In this document: positions 22,463-32,960 of the stretch, one piece after another
Layout: every line of letters begins with the position of its first letter
How positions within the stretch are numbered: position 1 is the first letter of the stretch
Source of the DNA: Euwallacea fornicatus
Taxonomy: Eukaryota > Arthropoda > Insecta > Coleoptera > Curculionidae
Reading direction: 5' to 3'
Length of the DNA: 64,000 bases
NCBI RefSeq assembly: GCF_040115645.1
Contig: NC_089549.1
Span: forward strand, 1 to 64,000
Notes under the pieces: generated by a model
The model's input: the letters and a program-made list of their open reading frames with translations, nothing else
Told to the model about the DNA's origin: nothing
Databases searched by the model: none
Made by a program: the position numbers and the translations under genes

Positions 22463-23340
22463 GTGTGTCGAAAATCGCGTAATGTATCGATCCGCTCCCG
22501 AACGATATTCCTGTTGATTACACTTTCTTTACCGTGTTAGTTTTTTAGTTAAAAGAAAAACGACGATGACACTTTAAAACCCTAGTTGGTATAAAGTCGC
22601 TAATCCTAAATTTCTAGAACCCTTTTTTGCTTGGTAAATATTTTTTTTTAACGTGAATTAGTTAACGGAGAATCGCGTAGATTGGGTTAATGTTAACTTT
22701 GAAGTCGACTCGTGTTATTTGCTTGTATGTACATTTTTTAAATATGTTTGTTTGAACTTCAAATTTAACTGAGATGTTCCGTGAATCTATGCGAGAAATA
22801 TAAATAAATGTGTGTCGGCGACTTGACGTGTTTACGATAAATAGTTCAAAAACAATCCGAAATAGATCACTGATTTGGATGCTTTGGTTTTGGGTTTGGA
22901 AACAGAATAGAACCCGTCGTGTAAAACGAAACTAGAGAGGAAGATTAGAAAGAATGACCTGAGAGAAAAGACTACCGATTTCCTAGGAACAAAAAAAGAA
23001 AGAAAGGAGGAGTGATGGGTTGCGGTTTTTTCGTTGCGATTGTTCTAAAAATCTAGATTGGTGACTCAACACTACTAATACCCGTTGGTGGATTGCCGCT
23101 TAAAGTGTCTTAGTCGTTTCTTTTCGAATCGTGTAATCAACGGTATTATTCGAATGTCTTTTGAATTACTGAATTTACCCTGATGAAACCTTGCAGTGAC
23201 GTATAGCTTTCAATTAAAAAAGAAAAAATAAAAATTACGTGAATTATATAAAAGTGAGAACTAATAGTCTCGTCCTTGCTGCTAGTACCCTTCGATATGA
23301 GTAGCTTTAAACCGTTTCATGAAAAGAATTAAAAGAAAAA
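22463..23340. other. AT-rich intervening DNA, no feature seen
   Basis: I see no ORF, long inverted repeat or tandem repeat that I can support in this stretch. It belongs to the extra material of subtelomeric unit 2. Confidence 0.5.
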
Positions 23341-23470
23341 CCCGAAAATTATTATATTAACCTGACAAATGTAATTGTAACCCGAAAAGTGTAATAGTAA
23401 CCCGAAAAATATAATAGTGACCTGGCAAATTAATAATAACCTGATAAATGTAATAGTAACCTGGCAAATG
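23341..23470. repeat. Short minisatellite with telomere-like core
   Basis: About six imperfect units of roughly 21 bases alternate TAACCTGA/TAACCCGA/TAACCTGG with AAATGTAATAG spacers. The core resembles the CTAACCTGA of the telomere array. It lies just before the segment homologous to 11,085 of unit 1. Confidence 0.6.
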
Positions 23471-24633
23471 TGTGTGTATATGTATATTTTGAAACTACGT
23501 TCTCGACTTGAATATAAAAAAAAATGAAATCGTTCTGGTTCTGTTAGAGAAGGCATTTTAAACTGACATATTTTCTAAGATAACTTGTAAAGTAACTTGG
23601 GAATCTAAATTATTATGACGATGAAGAAATTCAAATAAATTAAGGACCGAATGAATTGTTAGCCGAACGATCGAAAAAATTATAAAAGAAAAAGTTACGA
23701 AGAAAACGTGTGCTTTGGCTCCTATTTTTTACGTTTCCCGAACCTTGGCGAATGTTAGATGTTAGCCTAATCGAGCTATGCGTCACTGCAAAATTTCGTT
23801 AAACTATGCCCGAGTTATTGTTGCAACAGTCACTTTTCGATTATCTATCTCCGGTTAGCCGAGGTTCGCCAACTAATACCAGTTCGCCAACTAATACCAG
23901 ACGCTACACCGTGTATATGCGAAATACGTCTTGAGTGGGAGTTTTCGATTTGTGTCGCGATGTCAACTTCGAAAAGTTAAGAGAAATCTTTATGTGACGT
24001 TTCATATTTTTCCGAAATCTAAAAAACCACCAAAAATCCTACTATTCCTAAAATGCTGTGATTCTATTGTTATTGTTGTTGTTATTATTATTATATAAAT
24101 CTTAAGTTCTACATGGAACATATTCATTCCTGTTTTTTATTCTCTTCTAGTTATATTTAGTAGGTGTAAAAGTTGTCTTTTTGTCTTGCTGTTTCGTATG
24201 GTTCAAAAACCCAATTTTTTATTTAAAAAAAAATATATTTTTTAAGTGAGTTTGTGAAGTGTTTCTTTTAATTCACATTAAAATTTCAAGTTAAAAAGTT
24301 CAAAACTATTTAAATGACCCTTAATGTGTGATATTTTGTAAAGATCGTGTTTTCGCTTAATCTTGTGGAAATGGACTGAACTTATATTAGTTAAAATGTC
24401 GCGATAGATAAAAGTTTGGCGTCTTGTCTAAAAAGTATGGAACGGAATGATTGTTTTGGAGTCGTAAAGAAGTCGTTTTTGATATTTCGGATTTCTGATA
24501 AATTTAACCTGAAGATTCGTATTAAGAAAAGAAAAAGAAAAAGAAAACTCCTACTTGAGACTCGCCCCTTGTGTGAGGGTGTGAGGGAGGATTATTCACC
24601 CGATCCGTTCTTTAAAAGTTTGTTGCTAACTCG

Positions 24634-27390
24634 AATGATGACTACCCCGAAAAATGCTTAATCTAAACTTAAATACAGGATCGTTCACGCCATATCAGAT
24701 ACTCTCTGGAATGTATTGTAATCGACTTGAACGTTAGAGAGATTAAAATATTGAAGTTACATTTTTACAAAATACTATGATGACTTTTGAAATTACTGGA
24801 AACTTGTTGTCAAATGGCGTGAACGATCTTGTACCTATGATATTTCTTCTCTGTAGGTGACGTGAATCGGCTGTGAGAAAATCTTCTTTCTGTTCTTGTT
24901 TAAATCCTCCTTATCCACTGTAGTCTCGAAGCTATGTAACTATGTTGCTACGTTGCTGTTGTTTTTTGTCTTTGTGCTGCTACTGCCGTCGTATTCTCCT
25001 CCTTCTCCTCCTCCTCATTTTTCTATATCCTTTGGTTAACCTAAAAAGGCTTGTATCAACAATTGTGCATTTACAAAACAAAAAGAAAAAAGTGAAGTAT
25101 TGGAATTATTTCTTAATGCAAACTGTAAATCTACAGGGTGTTTGGTGTTTGGTACTTCGATGCAAACGATGCAAATATTTAAAGGAATGAAGAAGAGAAT
25201 TAAAATTATTTTTTGAATGGACGTTTTGGTAATAATGTAGGTGATCTCACCTCCAGAATCAAATGTGTGTATTTACAGTGTGTTTCCTACATAATAATAG
25301 GTGAATTAGTAGTTAGGGGTTGGATTGTTCTTTGAGTAATTTTAAGTATTTTGTTCTTCAACAGTTTTAGGTAATTTTAAAATTAATTCATTTAAAATAA
25401 TCCAGTGAGAAACTGTAGCTGTAAATTTTGATAAGTTTCTAATAAAACATTTTCCTTACCTTTAGGAAATACACTGTAAATAAATTTTAAAAGAAATATA
25501 CATGTTGGGTGCAAGTTAAGTGATGTCATTAATTTTAAGAGAAGGTTCCTTCTCATATTTTCTCATATTTTATGAAAAAATGTTCATTTAAACCTGTCCC
25601 CTAATTTGCATTAGTTTTATTAATTGTGCGGTTTAGCCCTGATTTTTTTTAAATTATAGAGCTGTATAAACTACACATTTTCATCGAAAATGGAATCGTA
25701 CCTTTGATAAACTTTTTACGGACTAACTCTAAAACAAATGAGTCAGTGTATGAACGTGTATATGTTTACCAAAACAATAATAATATACAAGTAAAAAATT
25801 CTCTCTACATTGAACTCTACTATATTTGAGTAGAAACTATCTACTTGTTGTAAATAATGGTTTTTGTTAAAATAGCTGTGTAAGAAATAAAAGGAAAGAT
25901 CCTACACGTTATAATTTGTTTAAAGAAAAAATAATATCTATAAAAACTTGAAGTTAAAAAAATTATTCCTTTTATGTGTCTATATTTTACAGCTTCCTAC
26001 GTTCCCTATAAAATTAAAAAAAAAACTAAATAACTAACCTTGAAGATGTTTTATTGTTAAAATGGATGAATGCCTACTTTTTCAATTAAAAAATTCAGTT
26101 ATTAATGTAGTACACACTTTGTATAACTGTTGTATTTTGAATTTTAAATTAGTTCCCTGTATAGAGACCCTACTGCTGTATGATAGTAACCCTTTTTACT
26201 CGTACCTTGTTGGAAATAAGCACTCGATATTCAAATTAAAATCAAATTTCTGTGCTTACCTAGGATATTTTCTTCTCCGACAAGTTCTGCTCTCTGCTCC
26301 TTTTTACCTTGCTTACGCCAAATGCACCTTACGAATTTACCGAATGCCATTTCTGCTGCTAAAAAAGAGTTACTAAAAAATTATTAACAAATACCAACTC
26401 CCTGTTCCTGCTGACAGAGTCCATGTCGATGAAACTTCGATGTGTCCCTGGCCCCCCTTTGTCTTGTCAAAGTGAACCCGTGTATAAAACGTGTTCAGTG
26501 TTTGCTAAAGGGGGCAAACGATGACATCCTGCCTCTTCGTTGGTCACTCAGACTCTTTCGAGTCAAAGTTCTGGTCGAGCTAAACCTACCTACCTACTGA
26601 AAATGTATCAAAGTGTGTCTTTTGTAAAAGCTAGATGTGTGAATCGATTAATAAGGAGCGAATTTAGGCAAATGTGGAAATTTTTGCCCAAAATTGACCT
26701 GTACCCCTTGCTTACTTGCTCGTTAAGGTTCTTCGAGAACCTTAAACTTGAAGTTGGTGGTGCAATCTTCTTTCTAGGTCCCCAGGATTTGAGGTGCTAC
26801 GCCCTGTGAACCCTACGTTTTACCTATTTTAGCGAGTCGCCCCCTACCGTTTGTAGGTGACACCCTCCCTACCTGCAGCCTCGATAACCATATCGAGCCA
26901 CTTCCCAATGGTGTGCCCCCTTGCTGCTGCTAACCTGAACCAAATTTTCCTCTTCTCTGCTCTGTTAGTTTTATTTTGGGTTCTTACCTGATGTACCTTA
27001 ACGCCCTTTTTCCGATCCTCCGTCTCGGCCCCCATTTTGCCCCCCATCCCATTTTGAACCCCCCGTTCTGTCGACGACGTTTTTGTCATCTTTATTCCCT
27101 CTAAACGTTTGAATCTGGATCGTTCCTCTTGAAATAAGTGGATTGATCCGTTTTTGATTCAAGAACAAGGAATTAATCCTTTGTTCGTTACGTTGTGAGG
27201 ATAGAACGGGTGGTTCCCGACGATTGCGTCGAATTGAATTGCAACGAATTGCCGTCTGGGACCTTCCCTTTCGCTGACTTTCCGACTTGTGACGATCAGC
27301 ACCAGCTCCCTCTGAGATGGCCCTTCGGTACCGTTCGATTCCTATCGTGGCCGCAGATGGAACCACCGGTAAAAAACCGTCTCCTCGCAA
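24634..27390. repeat. Unit 2 inner segment with empty retrotransposon target
   Basis: From CGAATGATGACTA at 24,634 the sequence resumes homology with unit 1. It crosses the retrotransposon target GATACTCTCTGGAA at about 24,696 without interruption and continues to about 25,050. It resumes again at about 26,045-27,390. The 25,050-26,045 block is extra and AT-rich, with no gene supported. Confidence 0.7.
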
Positions 27391-27800
27391 AATCCTAGAA
27401 CTTAGACTAGTAAAGTTTTCGGTGGCTGTCGCCGTCTTTTCCCTCGGGATCTGGACCAGTTAACGACAGCGGCACTTGTTGCTGCACCTCTTCGGGGGGC
27501 GTCGTGAACGAAGGCCTCATCGGTGCTGGCCCCATTGATGATTCCTCCGTTTGCCCGTTCACCGGGGGGGCGACTCCGGCTTGTGGTCGTTGTTGTTCTG
27601 CCGGATCTAACAATTGGGTTAAGACCCCCAAAGAGGGGTCGGTCGAGAGGCCGACTCCTCGTCAAGGTACCTGGAGGGTTTATTCTCCACGTATCTTTGC
27701 GTTGCGTCCGTTTCTTTGCCGGGCCCTCTTTGGGCCCGGTGTCGTACAGTGTTGCCGGATTGGGCAAGAAATCAAAAAAATAAGGGAATTCTTCCAATGA
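27391..27800. other. GC-rich patch with overlapping open frames
   Basis: A sharp rise in GC content sets this patch apart from its AT-rich surroundings. The minus strand is open for 131 codons (27,797-27,402) and, in another frame, for 74 codons (27,631-27,407) rich in Pro, Gln and Glu. Both strands are open over part of it, which GC-rich DNA often causes. I recognise no domain. A fragment of a mobile element or a gene remnant is possible. Confidence 0.3.
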
Positions 27801-27810
27801 ATGCTTTTCT

Positions 27811-27840
27811 GAAAATTATTGGGTTTCCTCAATAATTTTC
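27811..27840. repeat. Perfect hairpin 1
   Basis: GAAAATTATTG (27,811-27,821) and CAATAATTTTC (27,830-27,840) are perfect inverted copies around an 8-base loop. It lies 10 bases before a second, longer hairpin. Confidence 0.7.
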
Positions 27841-27850
27841 ATCATTGTGG

Positions 27851-27903
27851 ATGTTGGGGGGTCAATTTGCATTAACGAATAATGCAAATTAACCCTTCAA
27901 CAT
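27851..27903. repeat. Hairpin 2 with 24-bp arms
   Basis: Arms at 27,851-27,874 and 27,880-27,903 are inverted copies with three mismatches around a 5-base loop (ACGAA). The inner 11 bp (AATTTGCATTA) pair perfectly. It could be a foldback relic or, if transcribed, a stable RNA stem. Confidence 0.7.
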
Positions 27904-27950
27904 CCCCTCATTACCCCCTTTGTACCATCTCTTCTCTCTCATTCACCTTC

Positions 27951-28830
27951 TTTTGTTAAATTTTTACCTATAAATCGATTATTTTACATTAACAAATTCA
28001 AATTCCATTAAACCAGTGCTAAATAATAAAGCTTATATTATTAACAGAGTAATTTTAGTTTTAACAACTTCATAATCATATTCGTATGTATCTCTGTGTA
28101 ATGAGTTTAAAGCACTTATCGCTTTAAAAAGTGGGAAACGAAAAGAATTGAGGAATCTGTCTTTTCTATCTTTCCCCAATGGCAAGTTATAGCTTTCTAT
28201 TACCAAAAACATCTCGTATAAATAAAAGTAAACGTTTGTTATAAAGAAAGGTGAAAATTATAAAATTATTGCAATTTTCGGAGAGAGACAAAAATGGCAA
28301 CGTCGCCGCCACAGCGGATACAAAGCGGGGTAACGACGATTCATAGGAAGAATTCCCCGAATGTTTAAGTGTTTAGTATTCACCTATGATGGATTTCTTT
28401 AAATGGCAATTTTTAAAGAAAACCATTGCATGAAATTCTGAAAATAATTATATGTACATTAATTAACACTGTTTCTTTATCTATGACTGTTATTTTTTAT
28501 GCCACTATTTAAAATGTGTTGTTATGTTACAATTTTCAATTATTAAACTACCAACAAAGGGTTGGTGGATTATTTCAAAGACACGTTGTTGATACATTGT
28601 GGTAGCCACATAAATGAGAACCGTGATAAAGATGTATCAACTAATTTACTATAATGGAAATTTAAACAAAAATTATTGTAATTTTGCTAAAATAAATATT
28701 CCCTTCCGATAAACATTTCTCACATTGTTAATAAAACAATACCCTAAGATGAAATAAGCAAATTTCTCCAAATAAATGCTAAATATGTGAGAACCTTTGA
28801 AAGTATAGAAGTGGTTGCTTTCGAAAGAGC
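27951..28830. other. AT-rich intergenic DNA, no feature seen
   Basis: No coding frame, splice-linked exon or clear repeat could be supported here. Confidence 0.5.
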
Positions 28831-29545
28831 CAAAATTGACAAATGATTAGGGCTTAAACCACCCAAAAAGGCAGACGCGCCCCATTCACACTTGAAACGC
28901 AAGAAAGTACAATTTTACTTATTCTAAATTGCAATTGAAAATGATAGACCAAAGTTGACTGTACCTACCTTGGTGAAAGCCGTGGAGCCGTGGAAAAGCC
29001 CTACTTTCTCGACCATCCCAGAAATTGAGGACCCAACCGATGCTATATCTCGAAGACTCTGAAGGATAATGATAGTTGCTTGCTGTAGTGGGGAGTGGAA
29101 TTCTTTTCGCTTCGTCGGGGTGGAACGCTTCGGTTTCTGTACTAAAACCGGAGGAATAGTTTTGGGTAATTTCCAATTGCAGGAGCACAAATCGATGAAT
29201 ATAATGTGGTCCTCTAAGAAAGGAATGCTACTTTGGGACAATGTCAACGATAAGTTTTGATTGCGTTTGAAGGAGGGGAAATTTTATTATTAGTTCTCAT
29301 ATTTCGGGAATAGAGGAGCCTATACTTTGCAAAACAGGACTTTTTGGAAGATCCTCTAGGAATGGGTTTCCTTTTTTTTTCTTACCTCTTTCTTGGTTCT
29401 ATAGATATTCTTTTAATCGACCGGGATGATATCCTTTCTTATTTTCTACTTCTCAATTTTGAATGAGATTATATTTTTATTTCAAATCTAAAACTTTAAG
29501 TTAATTCCCACTTTTCTGTTAATGAAAACACAAAACGAACTTTCG
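28830..29545. repeat. Direct duplication, copy 1 (possible minus-strand exon)
   Basis: About 700 bases are repeated in direct orientation at 30,660-31,380. The stretch from about 29,370 to 29,510 is almost identical in both copies. On the minus strand a block at 29,141-28,969 is bounded by an acceptor-like GGTTTTAG and a strong donor-like AAG/GTAGGTAC. The corresponding block in copy 2 is 21 bases longer, a multiple of three. Two frames are open in copy 1, but each meets a stop in copy 2. This may be a duplicated exon of an unrecognised gene or a pseudogene pair. Confidence 0.55.
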
Positions 29546-29762
29546 CGGTTCGATTGTTGACAAGGAATGTCTTAATTGTCATTCGATATGTTCTAGTATG
29601 TTTAGTGGTGTAGTTCATAGGTTTTTTTCCAAATTAATCCTTCCGTATGCCTGTTTTTGGGGTAATGGGGGTGGTTCTGAAGGAGCGCGGGCCGTCCTAA
29701 ATGCGTCTCCTACGCCTATGGGTAAGCAGGTGATAAAAAAAGGGGTGAAAAATCAAGTGGGG

Positions 29763-29970
29763 AAAGTTGTAATTGGGCGGGGAAGAAATCTGTAAAAAGT
29801 TCTTCCCCTGGACGGTAGATGGCGCATGTAGAACAAGGAAGGGAACTGTAATTTTGATGGGAAGAAATCTGTAAAAGATTCTGCCTCTAGACGGTAGATG
29901 GCGGGTGTGAAATAAGGAAGGAAACTGTAATTTGGTTGGAGTAGAAATCGAAGTTAATAGATGGCGCCAC
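29763..29970. repeat. ~78-bp tandem repeat, about 2.6 copies
   Basis: Each unit carries AACTGTAATTT, GGGAAGAAATCTGTAAAA, a TTC-rich spacer and ACGGTAGATGGCG. Copies start near 29,766, 29,847 and 29,925. The last is partial. No coding potential is seen. Confidence 0.7.
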
Positions 29971-30659
29971 ACAAGAAAAAAAAATCGATAACTCTTAGAT
30001 AAAGGAAAAATATCCGTTGTTCGTTTTAGAAATGAAACAAACTACCCAACATAAAAATTTAATAAACTCTCAAAATAACCGATGACGAGAAATCGCTAGA
30101 AATTCAAATGGCAATGGGGGTTTTTGTTTTCTTTTTCACCTTCTCCTAGTTAAGAGTATTATATTCTCTCTGTCGACGACTGGCACGAGATGAACGCTTT
30201 TCAATTGTAATTAACGACAAAACGTTTTGAATGAAATTTCGTTTGAAATGTACATTTTAAATAAATTTCCGCGTTTCGGTTTAGAAAGTGATATTTGGTA
30301 AATTATAATATTGTCCTCGCCCAAATAAACTTTCGGTGCTTCCAGGCCGAACCACTTTATACCATCGGTAAGGACTCGACAAATACGTTTGTTATTTTAA
30401 AAATAAAGACAAATCTATCGGAAAAGAAATCGGAGTTTTGACAAAAAAACGATCGTGTACAATTTATTACGTTCTGATCGTCGTTGATATTTGTAATGAT
30501 GATGACGACGACAAAGCCTTTGTCCACCTTACCGTCGTGTCACCATCTTTCCCGAACAAAACCTACTCCGCCAATTGTCAAGATTTCGTGATTGTTATTA
30601 ATAACGCGCTTGTGCTTAATGTACTCTACACTTACACAAAAAAGAAATGCTAGAAACCG

Positions 30660-31380
30660 CTGGAGTTGCCTACGTAAGAGCCAATATTTACAAATGGTTT
30701 TGGCTCCTCAAACCGGAGATGCTCACGGCTGACGCTTGAAACGCAAGAAAGTCCAATTTTACTTATCCTAAATTTCGATTAAAAATGATGGACCAAAGTT
30801 GACTGTACCTACCTTGGTAAAGGCCGTGAAGTCGTGGAAAAGCCCTACTTTCTCAATCATCCCAGAAATTGAGGACCCAACCGATGCTATATCTGAAATA
30901 CTCTGAATGATAATGATTATTACTTGCTCTAGTGGGGAGTCGAATCCATTTCAATTCGTCAGGTTGGAACGCCGCAGTTCCACATGTTTTGTCTGTGGTT
31001 TTTGTACTAAAAAGAGAGGAATAGTTGATGAAAATAATGTGGTCCTCTATGAGAGGTCTGCTGCTTTGGGACAATGTCAATGATAAGTTTTGATTGCGTT
31101 TGAAGGAGGGGAAATATTATTATTATTTCACAAATTTTGGGGAATAGGGGAGCCTATATTTTGCAAAACAGGAGTCCCTGGAAGATCCTCTAGGAATGGG
31201 TTTCCTTTTTTTTTCTTACCTCTTTCTTGGTTCTATAGATATTCTTTTAATCGACCGGGATGATATCCTTTCTTATTTTCTACTTCTCAATTTTGAATGA
31301 GATTATATTTTTATTTCAAATCTAAAACTTTAAGTTAATTTCTACTTTTCGTTTATTGAAAACAAACGAAGAGCTTTCGC
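30660..31380. repeat. Direct duplication, copy 2
   Basis: This is the counterpart of 28,830-29,545. Its possible minus-strand exon spans 31,006-30,813, with a CTCTTTTTAG acceptor and the same GTAGGTAC donor. In the frame giving the words SPLEQ and DIASVGSSISGM it is open only from partway through. The other frame stops after WDD. Confidence 0.5.
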
Positions 31381-32960
31381 GGTCTGATACTGACATCCGA
31401 GTGTCATAATTGTTATTCAAAATACTCAGTTCATTACCAAAAAAAAAATTACCGAAGTTTACAAAACAGGTTCACAGATGTCACCATTTATAAAAATTTA
31501 ATGCTTTTCGAAATTTCCGTTGTTTTCAAAGGGATGTCTAGTTGGCTTCAATGATGGAAGTGCCCCCCTCATAAGAGTGCCTGGAAATACTACTAGAAAC
31601 AGTTGTGAACGGGTGATATCTAGATTTTTAGGATTATCTTCCGTAAATTCCCCTTTCCTGTAGGTCGAACGAGTTATCAAGTTTGATCAGGATTGGGGAA
31701 AACTGCGTTGACGCTAGAACTCATTTTTTTTATATATATATATTATTACCACTTAACTGTCAACACATTCACATTCATGAGTCGCAATGAGGCATCTATT
31801 TGTTACTGATGTCATGTAGTTAATTAGTAAATGATAATAACCTCTAATGATTTACATAGATAATAGGGCACAAGCAGGATAAAACATATATCATTGCAGC
31901 TAATCTTTTTGCGAAAGAGTTAAGCATACTTATTATTGTTACAAAAATAACTAATCAGAAATAGCAACAAAATGAAGCAGTTGTTCTTTTATGAGAATGG
32001 GGTCCAACGTGGGAGCATTTTAGTCTTCTAAAAAAGTCGATATGGACATCTTTCTGGTTCAAATCGTTTGTGCGATCGACATTATCGATAGTATTGACAA
32101 TCCTATCTATTCAATTTGGTTAAGTTTATACGTTAACGTTAAATTTTATTTTTTTGTAAAAATTTGAAATTTAAATAGAGTATTATTATTTTTGCATTTG
32201 TATTATGTAGTCATAGTTTTGATGTTTTATTCAACAATTCAATCTGATTCAGTACCAATTCAACATTTTACCGGTTTATGCAAACAGCTGATGGAGTATG
32301 TATAAAACTATTTAGTTTTTTATATTACGTTTTTAGTTAAGCACTATTCGAGAAACAGATTGTTAAGGTATTTTGGTACGTAGGTTCAAGGTAGATTCAA
32401 AGTATTTTAGTTCGCAATAATTTATCAGTAGTTGAATCCTTAGTCCTCATTTTGGCACATGTTAAGGATGATTCATCAAGAGTTCACATTTAAAGTTCAG
32501 GTCTCTTCTAATTGAAAATTTGAGGTACATTGATAAGTGTAATACTTGCTGTAGTAGGAATGCATCGATTACTCTTTATTATATAAAAGTTGACTCTTCC
32601 AAGGATACTTTAATTTAGTTCTTTGTTCAGAGCTGGGCATTTTAATCTATTAACAGCTACTTTCTATATGAAAAACTACAAACACATGACATAAAAGACA
32701 ATGGGTCATAGTGAGCCTAAAACTAGCTATGTTATCAACAATGTGAAATTATGTCTTCATTCGAAAAAAGTCTACTGCAAATTTGTATGACAAATTATCA
32801 CTAAATCTTAAGTCAATCAAATGATTGAAGAAATATATGAAGAGCTAACTTTTAAACAAATTACTCTATGATTTTGGGGATATTGTGAAAATTTGAATTA
32901 AATTATTTACAGATTTTACAACCCTTATTGTGGATATTGATGAGATTGTAAGTTTAAAAA
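31381..32960. other. Intergenic DNA upstream of the first multi-exon gene
   Basis: AT-rich sequence with a (TA)n run near 31,727-31,748. No coding exon was recognised. It probably holds the promoter and any 5' UTR exon of the gene that starts at 32,961. The string ATTGTAAGTTT at about 32,946 just before the start codon is AT-rich and not convincing as a splice site. Confidence 0.4.

Larger units (their letters stand above)
17651..27390. repeat. Subtelomeric unit 2
   Basis: This is a diverged second copy of unit 1 in the same orientation. It starts with the same CAGTTAGAATAATT edge and the same degenerate telomere motifs (17,715-17,823). Relative to unit 1 it lacks the retrotransposon. It has extra DNA at about 19,310-23,530 (foldback elements), 23,754-24,633 and 25,050-26,045. 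The extra blocks at 23,754-24,633 and 25,050-26,045 show no gene that I can support. Confidence 0.72.
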
